NCBI GenBank assembly: GCA_937926195.1
Contig: CALEXZ010000143.1
Location: 1 to 9,263, forward strand
DNA: 9,263 bases
DNA from: an uncultured Actinomyces sp.
GTDB lineage: Bacteria; Actinomycetota; Actinomycetes; Actinomycetales; Actinomycetaceae
Reading direction: 5' to 3'
In this document: piece after piece, positions 1 through 7,400 of the stretch
Numbering within the stretch: position 1 is the stretch's first letter
How the letters are laid out: the number at the start of each line of letters is the position of its first letter
Notes under the pieces: model-generated
What the model was told of the DNA's origin: nothing
Databases searched by the model: none
What the model saw: only the letters and a program-made list of their open reading frames with translations
Position numbers and translations under genes: made by a program

Positions 1-802
1 GGAGGGCGACCTTGCCGATCTGCTTGAGGTAGTCCTTGACCGGGTCCGCGGTGGCGCCCGCGGTCACGACCTTCTGCGCGGGCTCGTCACCCTCGTCGGA
101 GTCGGAGACCGTGTAGGAGCCGTCCTTGTCCTTGGACCTGGAGCGCTTGCCGGACTTCTTGGCGGCGGCCTTCTCAGCCTCCTCGCGGCGCATGCGCTCG
201 AGCTCACCGGTGAGTGCGGCGATGGAGGGCTCCATCTTGATGCCCTTGATGACCCAGCCGCGGAAGATGAAGCCGTTGCGGGTGAGGAAGTCGCGGGCGA
301 CGACGGGCTCCTCCTCGTCGGGCAGGATGAAGCGGGGCACCGGGCCGTGGCCGTAGGGGGCCAGGGTGATCGGGCTCTCCAGGGTGCCGTTGCCGGCGAT
401 CTCCAGGCCCTCGACGACGGTGCGCGAGCGCACGTACAGGGTGGCGCCGGGGGCCAGCCGCACACCCTTGAGGGAGGCGGGCGTGTTGAAGGGAGAGCGC
501 TTGGAGCCGTCGCCGTTGTCCTCGAGGCTGACGTCGAGGTAGTAGTCGCGCAGCTCGGGGGCCGGCTCCTCCTGCGGGTCCTCGTCCAGGTCCTCGTCGT
601 CCTCCGCCTCGTCGTCGGAGTCCTCGTCGTCCTCGTCCGGGTCCTCGTCGTCGGAGTCGTAGAGGTCGTCGGAGTCCTCCGAGTCCTCGTCGTCGTCCTC
701 CTCGTCGAGATCATCGAGGTCGAAGTCGTCGTTCTCCTCGACCTCGTCGATGTCGTCCTTGCGCGAGGAGGCGCGCTTGCGCGAGGCTGTGGAAGTGGCC
801 AC
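1..802 (-). CDS. rpoD: RNA polymerase principal sigma factor RpoD (SigA/HrdB type), N-terminal 267 residues, cut by window edge
   Basis: This is the start of the housekeeping sigma factor, which directs RNA polymerase to most promoters. Reading leftward from a GTG at 802-800, the frame is open to the window edge. Residues 252-267 (ADPVKDYLKQIGKVAL) are the start of sigma region 1.2 as found in actinobacterial SigA/HrdB, and this is the basis for the call. Before it come a basic start (1-15), an acidic tract (16-79, 47 of 64 residues Asp or Glu), a beta-helix-like segment (about 86-160), a stretch with FLTRNGFIFRGW (172-183), and a charged Lys/Arg/Glu-rich helix (about 200-226). I see no ordinary region 1.1. 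The GTG start is supported by AAAGGA five bases upstream. Regions 2 to 4 lie outside the window, so the gene's integrity cannot be checked. RpoD is very likely; the roles of the extension are unknown. Confidence 0.93.
   Translation of the reverse strand, partial: MATSTASRKRASSRKDDIDEVEENDDFDLDDLDEEDDDEDSEDSDDLYDSDDEDPDEDDEDSDDEAEDDEDLDEDPQEEPAPELRDYYLDVSLEDNGDGSKRSPFNTPASLKGVRLAPGATLYVRSRTVVEGLEIAGNGTLESPITLAPYGHGPVPRFILPDEEEPVVARDFLTRNGFIFRGWVIKGIKMEPSIAALTGELERMRREEAEKAAAKKSGKRSRSKDKDGSYTVSDSDEGDEPAQKVVTAGATADPVKDYLKQIGKVAL
323..547 (-). other. Beta-helix-like module within RpoD N-terminal extension (residues 86-160)
   Basis: The segment begins DYYLDVS and contains, in order, SPFNT (103-107), APG (117-119), TLYVR (121-125), GNGT (137-140), SPITLAPYGHG (143-153) and VPRF (155-158). 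This order matches the first strands of secreted right-handed beta-helix (pectate-lyase-like) proteins. Those typically read YYV...SPF.TL...L.PGD.V...G.T..G.L.I.GSGT...PI.I..YG.G..P.I. Only one such unit is present, with no later helical coils. The resemblance is judged by eye from memory of the family, so homology is unproven. Confidence 0.55.
566..757 (-). repeat. Acidic low-complexity tract of RpoD (residues 16-79)
   Basis: The codons here are almost all GAC, GAG and TCC/TCG, so the plus strand reads as runs of gtc/ctc triplets. There are 47 Asp/Glu residues in 64. The near-repeated DNA could slip during replication and change length between strains. In other sigma factors the acidic region 1.1 occupies the DNA channel of RNA polymerase; this tract could play a similar DNA-mimic role, but that is inference. 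Confidence 0.85.
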
Positions 803-807
803 GGATG

Positions 808-813
808 TCCTTT
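808..813 (-). promoter_or_regulatory. Shine-Dalgarno sequence of rpoD
   Basis: AAAGGA on the minus strand lies five bases before the GTG at 802-800. It fixes the rpoD start and is the only clear ribosome-binding site among the five genes here. Confidence 0.75.
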
Positions 814-877
814 CACGTGGGATGACGTCTCGGCCGGTGGTGCGCGCGGGGTACACGCCACCACTGACGCAGCAGGC

Positions 878-904
878 AACCGAGCCATTGTAGCGTTTAT
901 TCCC
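878..904 (-). promoter_or_regulatory. rpoD promoter: SigR/SigH-like GGGAAT-N18-GTT with an embedded housekeeping-type -10 TACAAT
   Basis: On the minus strand GGGAAT (904-899) is followed by exactly 18 bases (898-881) and then GTT (880-878). This is the consensus of the redox-stress ECF sigma factors SigR (Streptomyces) and SigH (mycobacteria). Inside the spacer, TACAAT (892-887) is a good housekeeping -10, but no good TTGACA-like -35 precedes it at 16-18 bases. Start sites would be near 880 (housekeeping) or about 869-871 (SigR-like), leaving a leader of about 65-80 bases before the GTG at 802. In Streptomyces the principal sigma gene hrdB is known to have a SigR-dependent promoter, which makes the match biologically sensible. 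Confidence 0.6.
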
Positions 905-1009
905 GCCGTCTCCTCCCGGGTCCCAAGTCGTCGAGGTGCACGACGACGTCGGCCCGCAGCCCTGTCGGCAACCCGGCCCGCGCCCCGACCACCCGGGCGC
1001 CCCGACCGA

Positions 1010-1015
1010 TACGCT
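1010..1015 (+). promoter_or_regulatory. -10 box (TACGCT) of the isoprenyl diphosphate synthase gene, leaderless arrangement
   Basis: TACGCT fits TANNNT and is followed by six bases (1016-1021) and then the ATG at 1022. Transcription would therefore begin at or next to the A of the start codon. No Shine-Dalgarno sequence precedes this ATG. No convincing -35 is visible. Confidence 0.6.
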
Positions 1016-1021
1016 GCGCCC

Positions 1022-2233
1022 ATGTGCTGCCCCGCAGGTCCTGGCTCCTCTCCCGCCGCAGGTGTTGATCCTCACGGTCCCTGGGACCCACGCGTGCAGG
1101 ACCGGGTGCGTGAGGGTGTCGACGCCCGCCTGACGCAGGTGCTCGCCGAGCGCCGACGGCTGTGGGAGGCGCTCTCCCCCGCCAGCGACGAGCTCCTGGA
1201 CGCCGCAGCCGCCCTGCTCAGTGGCGGCAAGCGCACCCGGGCGCTCCTGGCGGCGCTGGGCACCGCCGTCCTGTGCGAGGGCGAGCGGCGCGAGCAGGCC
1301 CTGACCTGCGACCTCGTCGCGCGCACCGGGGCCGCCCTGGAGCTCTACCAGGCCAGCGCCCTCGTCCACGACGACGTCATCGACTCGGCCCTCACCCGCC
1401 GGGGCATGCCCGCCGCGCACCGGCGTCTGGCCGGCGTGCACCGGGCCGGCGGCTGGCTCGGTGACCCCGAGGCCTTCGGGCGCCACGGCGCGCTCCTGCT
1501 CGGTGACGTCCTGCTGTCCCTCGCCTCGGAGGAGATGAGCGACCTGGTGCGCCAGCGGGACGCCCACCAGCCCTGCTCCCGGCAGGCACGGGCCGCTCAG
1601 GCCTTTGACGCCATGACGGCGGAGGTCGCCGTCGGCCAGTACCTCGACGTCCGCAGCGAGGTCACACCGCTGTCCGCCCCGGGGCAGGACCCTGACGAGG
1701 CCGCAGGGGCCATGCACGCCCACGCGCTCGCCGTCGTGCGCCACAAGTCGGCGCGCTACTCCGTCATGCACCCGCTGCTCATCGGCGCGCTCCTGGGCGG
1801 CGTCGAGACGCCGTCACCCCTCTACGAGGCGCTGAGGGTCTTCGGTGAGGAGGTCGGTATCGCCTTCCAGCTGCGTGACGACGACCTCGGGGTCTTCGGC
1901 GACCCCCGGGTGACGGGCAAGCCCGTCGGCGACGACCTGCGCGAGGGCAAGCGCACGGTCCTGCTGTCCCTGGCCTGGCGGCTGGCTGACGAGGCGGGCC
2001 GTGACGCGCTGCGGGCTGTCCTCGCCCAGCCCGGTGCCGACGCCGACGCCCTGGAGGCGGCCGCCCGGGTCATCGAGGACTGCGGGGCCCGTCAGGCCCA
2101 CGAGGCAGAGGTCGACTCGCACCTGACGGCGGGCTTGGAGGCCCTGCGGCGCCTGCCTCAGGGGAGCCTGCCCGCGGCCTCGGCCCAGGCGCTGGAGGAG
2201 ATGGCGCAGGCCCTCACACGTCGGTGCTCCTGA
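1022..2233 (+). CDS. idsA: Trans-isoprenyl (polyprenyl) diphosphate synthase, geranylgeranyl-diphosphate-synthase-like, 403 aa
   Basis: The enzyme condenses isopentenyl diphosphate units onto an allylic diphosphate, supplying precursors for carotenoids, quinone side chains or other isoprenoids. It is cytosolic. Visible family motifs are GGKRTR (68-73, diphosphate binding), the first Asp-rich motif HDDVID (116-121, Asp117/118/121 binding Mg2+), and the second as RDDDLGVFGDP (285-295) followed by GKPVGDDLREGKRT. The residues four and five places before the first motif are Ala113 and Ser112, both small. In this family that permits products longer than farnesyl diphosphate (C20 or more); exact chain length is not readable. 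The ATG at 1022 is chosen because a -10 box sits six bases upstream and the family homology begins shortly after it. The frame stays open upstream to 347, but that part is antisense to rpoD. A hairpin starts one base after the stop. The symbol follows the idsA/idsA2 genes next to mycobacterial pknL and is tentative. Confidence 0.9.
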   Translation: MCCPAGPGSSPAAGVDPHGPWDPRVQDRVREGVDARLTQVLAERRRLWEALSPASDELLDAAAALLSGGKRTRALLAALGTAVLCEGERREQALTCDLVARTGAALELYQASALVHDDVIDSALTRRGMPAAHRRLAGVHRAGGWLGDPEAFGRHGALLLGDVLLSLASEEMSDLVRQRDAHQPCSRQARAAQAFDAMTAEVAVGQYLDVRSEVTPLSAPGQDPDEAAGAMHAHALAVVRHKSARYSVMHPLLIGALLGGVETPSPLYEALRVFGEEVGIAFQLRDDDLGVFGDPRVTGKPVGDDLREGKRTVLLSLAWRLADEAGRDALRAVLAQPGADADALEAAARVIEDCGARQAHEAEVDSHLTAGLEALRRLPQGSLPAASAQALEEMAQALTRRCS

Positions 2234-2274
2234 CCGGCTCCTGACCCGTTCCTGGCCCGCCGGGCAGGAGCCGG
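2234..2274 (+). terminator. Hairpin terminator after the isoprenyl synthase gene
   Basis: CCGGCTCCTG (2234-2243) and CAGGAGCCGG (2265-2274) form a perfect 10-bp stem. After one bulged A (2244), CCCG (2245-2248) pairs with CGGG (2261-2264) around a 12-base loop. The stem begins directly after the TGA at 2231-2233. There is no T-run, as is common for GC-rich actinobacterial terminators. It is probably a terminator, though attenuation between this gene and the kinase is also possible. Confidence 0.65.
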
Positions 2275-2302
2275 ACGACCGCGACAACGCCAGAGGAGAG
2301 CG

Positions 2303-2323
2303 CGCCGGGAGCAGCGCCCGGCG
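2303..2323. repeat. Small inverted repeat between isoprenyl synthase and kinase genes
   Basis: CGCCGGG (2303-2309) and CCCGGCG (2317-2323) form a perfect 7-bp stem with a 7-base loop. It could be a second terminator stem or a protein-binding site upstream of the kinase promoter. In such GC-rich DNA a stem of this size may be chance. The rest of the 175-base gap holds only the kinase -10 box. Confidence 0.35.
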
Positions 2324-2396
2324 ACGGCGGGCACCCTCACACCGGCGGGCGGGTGCAGGCAAGCGCGTTGGTGACGCCGTGCCACTCCCCCACCCG

Positions 2397-2402
2397 TAGA
2401 CT
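2397..2402 (+). promoter_or_regulatory. -10 box (TAGACT) of the PknL-type kinase gene, leaderless arrangement
   Basis: TAGACT fits TANNNT, with six bases (2403-2408) before the GTG at 2409. There is no Shine-Dalgarno sequence. This gives the kinase its own promoter, downstream of the hairpin at 2234-2274. The -35 is not recognisable. Confidence 0.6.
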
Positions 2403-2408
2403 GCCCGC

Positions 2409-4406
2409 GTGGTCACGGATCCTGTCATCGGACGCCTCGTCGACTCTCGCTACGAGATCGTCGACCGGGTGGCCCGTGGCGGCATGGCCACGGTCTACAA
2501 GGCCCACGACCGCAGGCTCGAGCGCAGCGTGGCTCTCAAGCTCATGCACCCTCACCTGGCGGACTCCGCCGACTTCGTCTCGCGCTTCCGTCGTGAGGCC
2601 CGCGCGGCCGCGCGCCTGAGCAACCCCGGGGTCGTTGCCGTCTACGACCAGGGCAGTCTCGACGGCGTCGCCTACCTCGTCATGGAGCTCGTCGAGGGCC
2701 CCAACCTGCGCGACCTCATCGCCTCGGGGCCGCTGAGCGTTAAGGAGGCGCTGGGCCTGACCGCCCAGGTCCTGCGGCCGCTGGGTGCTGCGCACCGCGC
2801 CGGACTCGTCCACCGCGACGTCAAGCCTGAGAACGTGCTCCTTCCCGCCGACGGGTCGGTCGCCAAGGTCGCGGACTTCGGGCTGGCGCGGGCCATCACC
2901 GAGGCCGCCCAGACGACGACGGGCAACGTGCTGGGCACCGTCGCCTACCTGGCCCCCGAGCTCATCACCGCCGGCGACTCCTCACCGCGCGCCGACGTCT
3001 TCTCGGTGGGTGTCATCCTCTACGAGCTGCTCACCGGCGAGCAGCCCTTCGCCGCCGACACCCCCATCCAGATCGCCTTCCGCAACGTCCACGAGGACGT
3101 ACCCCCCGTCTCCGCGCTCGTGCCCGAGATGCCGGCCGCCGTGGACGAGCTGGTGGCGGACATGACCCGCCGTGAGCCTCAGGAGCGCCTGGCCGACGCC
3201 GACGAGGCCCTGGCCCGGCTGCGCGGCGTCGTCGCCTCCCTGACTCCCAGTGAGATGAGCGTCAAACGCGGCGGTGGCACCGGTTCCCTGCGCACGCAGG
3301 AGGTGCTGGCCGCCAACGCGGAGGCGGCGCGCCAGGCCGTGCGCCAGGAGCCCTCCGACGACGAGGCCCCCGCCGCCGGGTTCAGGACCGTTTCCCTGCC
3401 CATCGGCTCCATCGGCGCGGACCCCGCTGGGGCCACCCGTCCGCTGGAGCGCGCGGCCGTCACCGGTTCGGCGCAGGAGACGACGGCGCTGGCCCTTCCT
3501 GGGGCGCGGTCGCGGCGTCGTACCGCGATCGCGCTGGGTGCTCTCGCCGTCCTCGGTGTGGGCGGCACGGGTGCGGGTTGGTGGTACACGCAGGAGGGGC
3601 CGGGTCGCCACGTCGACGTCCCCGAGGTCGTCGGCCTGCCCCAGGACGAGGCCCAGGCGGCCATCGTCGCCGCTGGCCTGGTGTGGGCGGCCCCGACCCG
3701 CGCCTACTCCGACACGGTGGCCTCCGGCTCGGTCGTCTCCTGCGATCCGCGGCCCGGCTCCTCGGTGCGTATCGGCGCGGCCGTCACCGCGGTCGTCTCG
3801 CGCGGCATCGAGCAGAAGGAGGTGCCCTCGGTCGTCGGCAGCTCCCAGCAGGAGGCCGAGGAGGCGATCAGGCAGGCGGGGCTGGCGGTCGGCGCCATCA
3901 CCCAGGCCTACTCCAGCTCGGTCGCTGAGGGTCAGGTCATCTCCTCCGATCCGGCAGCGGGCGCGATGGTCAACCACTCCTCCGCCGTCGCGATCGTCGT
4001 GTCCAAGGGCCGTCGGCCGGTGACCGTGCCCAATGTCGTGGGGATGAAGGAGCAGGACGCCACGAGCGCGCTGCAGGACGTGGACCTGACCGTGGGACAG
4101 GTGTCCCGCACCTACAGCGACACGGTGGCGGAGGGGCTGGTCATCTCCTCCAGCCCGAAGGCGGGTGCGTCGGGCTACGTGGGTGACAGCGTCGACCTCG
4201 TGGTCTCGCTCGGTCCCGAGATGGTCACCATCCCGGACGTCACCGGCAAGAGCGAGGCGGAGGCCGTCTCCGCCCTGGAGGCCGTCGGCCTGGTCGTATC
4301 CGTCTCCGACGTGTGGGGCGGCCTGTTCGACACGGCGCGCTCGACGGAACCTGCGGCGGGCACGAGCGTGCGCAAGGGCTCGACGGTCACCCTGTACGTC
4401 GTCTGA
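2409..4406 (+). CDS. pknL: Membrane Ser/Thr protein kinase with four extracellular PASTA domains, PknL type, 665 aa
   Basis: This is a receptor-like Hanks-type kinase: a cytosolic kinase that senses cell-wall material outside. The kinase domain spans about 8-275, with Gly-rich loop ARGGMATVY (22-30), catalytic Lys44, helix-C Glu63, HRDVKPEN (135-142, catalytic Asp137), DFG (156-158) and APE (182-184). Activation-loop Thr169-171 and Thr177 are likely autophosphorylation sites. All key residues are present, so it should be active. A linker of about 95 residues (276-371) ends in Arg-rich RSRRR, then one membrane helix (about 373-393). PASTA domains follow at about 402-466, 470-534, 537-602 and 605-665. 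The first three share a Y-S-x-x-V-A-x-G signature; the fourth is divergent. PASTA domains are known to bind peptidoglycan fragments or lipid II. The PknL name rests on the neighbours (isoprenyl synthase, aroG); PknB normally sits with rodA and pbpA. The GTG start is supported by the -10 box and the typical N-terminus. Confidence 0.92.
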   Translation: MVTDPVIGRLVDSRYEIVDRVARGGMATVYKAHDRRLERSVALKLMHPHLADSADFVSRFRREARAAARLSNPGVVAVYDQGSLDGVAYLVMELVEGPNLRDLIASGPLSVKEALGLTAQVLRPLGAAHRAGLVHRDVKPENVLLPADGSVAKVADFGLARAITEAAQTTTGNVLGTVAYLAPELITAGDSSPRADVFSVGVILYELLTGEQPFAADTPIQIAFRNVHEDVPPVSALVPEMPAAVDELVADMTRREPQERLADADEALARLRGVVASLTPSEMSVKRGGGTGSLRTQEVLAANAEAARQAVRQEPSDDEAPAAGFRTVSLPIGSIGADPAGATRPLERAAVTGSAQETTALALPGARSRRRTAIALGALAVLGVGGTGAGWWYTQEGPGRHVDVPEVVGLPQDEAQAAIVAAGLVWAAPTRAYSDTVASGSVVSCDPRPGSSVRIGAAVTAVVSRGIEQKEVPSVVGSSQQEAEEAIRQAGLAVGAITQAYSSSVAEGQVISSDPAAGAMVNHSSAVAIVVSKGRRPVTVPNVVGMKEQDATSALQDVDLTVGQVSRTYSDTVAEGLVISSSPKAGASGYVGDSVDLVVSLGPEMVTIPDVTGKSEAEAVSALEAVGLVVSVSDVWGGLFDTARSTEPAAGTSVRKGSTVTLYVV

Positions 4407-4438
4407 GCCGGGCCGTCCGCCCCATGGCTGCGGCCGCT

Positions 4439-4473
4439 CCGCCGTGGTGATCCGCCTGGCGCGCCCACGGCGG
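4439..4473. terminator. Bidirectional hairpin terminator between convergent kinase and HEAT-protein genes
   Basis: CCGCCGTGG (4439-4447) and CCACGGCGG (4465-4473) form a perfect 9-bp stem with a 17-base loop. It lies in the 77-base gap between two convergent genes that end at 4406 and 4484, where a shared terminator is expected. A competing pairing, CCGCCCC (4416-4422) with GGGGCGG (4472-4478), overlaps it. There is no T-run on either side. Confidence 0.65.
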
Positions 4474-4483
4474 GGCGGATGCC

Positions 4484-7400
4484 TCAGCCCTCGACCGTGC
4501 TGATCCGCCGGGCGTGCTCGGCGACGACGGCGACCTGGTGGCGCCTGAGGGCGCGCAGGCGCTCACGCCAGGCCTGGGGCCAGCCCGTCGCCTCTCCCCC
4601 GGTCCGTGTCAGGGCGAGGGCGAGGACGCCCGCTGCGGGGCGCGTGCTTGTCAGGAGGGCGTCGACCACCTCGGTGCCGGAGCCCTCCGCCGGCAGCAGG
4701 CGCGCGCGTCGGGCGCGCTCCAGGGCGATGACGGCGTCGTCGAGAAGGTCCGCCAGGAGGCTGTCGTCCGTGTGCTCCTGGGCGAGGGTGGCCAGGCCCG
4801 CGGCGGCGTCGGCCCAGTCGATGGACGCCAGGCGCGCACGTCGGGCGAGGCCGGCGGTCCACGGGGTGGCGCGGAGGGCCTCGGCGAGGCTGCCCAGGTG
4901 CTCGCGGTGCCAGGTCAGGGCCGGTCCCCGGTGGGGGACGAGCCGCGCGACCAGCTCCTCCAGGAGGCGCAGGTGCGGCAGGTCCTGCGTGGCGGCGGCG
5001 TCGGGCTCCTGCGGTGAGGTCGCACGCTGCATGAGGCTGCGCACGAGCGCGAGGTGGGGGCTCCAGTCGGCGGCCCGCCCGGCGTGGGCGGCGACAGCCG
5101 CGACGGCGGCCCGCGCCAGCGTGCTCTGCCCGTCCAGGACCGTGCTGGCGAGCCTGTCGGTGAGGTCGGGGACCTCCTGGCACCAGCGGCTCAGGGCCGT
5201 CAGGGTCTCGGGCTCGGGCGGGATGGTCAGGAGGAGCTCGGCGTAGGCGGTGCGGTGGCGCACGGCCACCTGCTGCGGGCTCGTGGCCGCCAGCGACAGG
5301 GCGGTGTCGCGCCCTCCCCCGTTGGCCAGGGTGCGCAGGACCTGCCATGCCTGCGGCTCGTCGAGGTAGGTGAGCAGGGCGCGGCCCACCGCCGTACGCA
5401 CGTCGGGGTGGGTGGCGGGGTCCAGGCCGAGACCGGTGAGCAGCGGCAGGGACCGGGGCGTGCGCATCCTCCCGATGACGCGCACCGCCTCCTTGCGGAC
5501 GCTCACTGTCGCGGGAGGGGCGGTCAGGGGTGCGAAGAGCTCGACGGCGCGCTCTGGCCGAACGCGCTCGGCGCAGCGCGCGGCCGCGAGCACGGCGACC
5601 CGGGCGCGGTTGCTCCCGGTGTGCTCCAGCAGCAGGCCCAGTGCCGCCTCGGCGTCCTCCAGGTCCGGCAGGGCCGCGAGGGCGCCCTCGACGACCTGGA
5701 CGGAGCCGGAGCGCAGGAACGGGGCAAGGTCCTGCGCTCCGGTGGTGGGCAGCGCGGTGAGGGTGGTCGTGATGCTCCGTCGGTCCCAGTCGGTGGTGGC
5801 GGTGTCGTCCAGGACACGGGTGAGGGCGTCGGCGTAGGCGCGCAGGTGCGCGGGGTCCCACAGGGTGAAGGGGCCGGGCAGGTCGACGGGTACGAAGGCG
5901 CGCGGCCCCGTCCAGAAGCGGCCCCGGAGCGCCCTGCGGCCGAGGAAGACGCCGACGAGGTCCTGGCGGCTGCGGCACACCGTCCGCTGGATCAGCCCGT
6001 TGGTCGCGAAGGTCTCGTCGTGTCGCAGCAGCTCGCCGACCCGCTGCGCACGGGAGGAGGGGTCCTGGATGAGTGCTGCGGCGGCGCTCAGGCGGATGTG
6101 GTCGTCGGGTGCGTCGAGGGCCTCGTGGAGGAGGGACAGGAGTGTCGCGTCCTGCCAGGCCCGGCGGCCCAGGGCGTCCCACAGCGCGAGGACGAGGGCG
6201 AAGCGGTGGCGCTGGGCGGCCCTGCGCATGACCGGCTCCAGGGCGGAGACCAGCGAGGCCGCGGCCTCGGAGGGAAGGCTCAGCCGGACGGGGACGTGGA
6301 CGACGTCGTCCTGGTCGGTGAGGAGCTCGAGCAGGGCGCAGGCCCCCGACGTCGGACGGCCGGTGGAGGCGGAGCGGGCGAGCAGGCGCCAGGCCGTCTG
6401 GTGGAGCCAGACGCGCGTGCTCAGCGAGGTGTCCCTGGCTTCCATCGCGGCCCGGGCGAAGCCCTCGATCTCATCGGTCCCGGCCCGCACCAGCAGGGGG
6501 GCGGCAACGGCCGACAGCGCCTGGGCGACGGCGGCGCGCACCGGGTCCTGCTCGTTGCCGAGCCCAGCCAACCGTCCCAGTACCTCCCGCAGCCGCTCGG
6601 CGTCCCGGGCCCGGGCGGCCGAGCCGATGAGGGCGGCCCAGGCCGCGCCGCGCTCCTCGGCGTCCAGGGCGTGCAGGCGGGGCTCAGCGAGCTCGCGGGC
6701 ACGCTGCGGGCTCATGTAGGCGGCGAGCTCGAGCTGGCGCAGCGGCTCCTGGGCGTCGGGCAGGGCGGCCATGCGCTCGGTCTCGGCCTGGCGCAGCGGG
6801 GTGGGCATGACCTCCAGCATCGGCACCGACCACACCCGGGTGCCGGTGCGCACCCCGGCGAGCACGGTGGACAGGGATGCGGCGCGCCGACCGGGAGGCA
6901 GGGCTTCCAGCAGCGCGGTCAGGAGGTGCTCGTTGTCGGGGTCGGCCCAGCTGGTGGCGAGAGCACGGACCTGCTCGTCCGTCAGCCCGGCGACCCGACG
7001 GCGCAGGCCGCGGGTGAAACGGGGTGAGGTGCCCCAGCTCGGCCGCAGGCCCACGGACCACGGGCAGGCCCGCAGCAGCTCGGTGACGGTGCGCGGGTCG
7101 CGCTCCATGAGCAGGCCCAGGCGTGGTGTGAGGGCCGGTGGGATGACGGTCGTGGGGCCGCACTCCACCAGCAGGGCGAGAAGCCGCTCGGAGCGCTCCT
7201 GGGCGAGGACGCACAGGGCCGGTGCCGCCCAGGCCCAGGCCTCGTCCCTGACGGCCGGGGCACCTGCGGCCAGGCGCGCCTCAAGCGCGTCGAGGAGGGC
7301 GTCGGGGTGGCGTCGGGCCAGGGCCGCCACGGAGGGCAGCAGGTCTGCCAGGTCCGGTAGGAGGGCCTCGATCCGCTCCCGGCTCGCCCGCGGCAGAAGA

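Noticed and set aside
587..727. Tandem gtc/ctc repeats as a CRISPR or non-coding minisatellite.
   Set aside because: Repeats are codon-sized, irregular and in frame with rpoD, with no spacer structure.
927..947. Short inverted repeats GTCGT/ACGAC in the divergent promoter region.
   Set aside because: Only 5 bp, and similar matches are frequent in this composition; not enough for an operator call.
347..1021. Upstream extension of the isoprenyl synthase frame, giving a 628-aa protein with a Val/Leu-rich membrane-like segment.
   Set aside because: The extension is the antisense strand of the rpoD acidic tract; its hydrophobic look comes from the complement of GAC/GAG codons. Family homology and the -10 box both place the start at 1022.
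64..1023. A 319-codon minus-strand open frame across the rpoD region.
   Set aside because: It is another frame of the same strand as rpoD, full of Thr/Arg repeats from the low-complexity DNA, and runs through the rpoD promoter. The true frame ends in recognisable sigma region 1.2.
2331..2356. GCACCC ... GGGTGC inverted repeat upstream of the kinase.
   Set aside because: A 6-bp stem with a 14-base loop in GC-rich DNA is easily chance.
2982..3977. A 331-codon minus-strand frame opposite the kinase.
   Set aside because: No recognisable domain; it lies wholly antisense to an intact kinase with all catalytic motifs.
5054..7027. A 657-codon plus-strand frame opposite the HEAT gene.
   Set aside because: Gly/Gln/Arg-rich composition without motifs, typical of antisense frames in GC-rich DNA. 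The minus-strand protein is coherent over 1112 residues.
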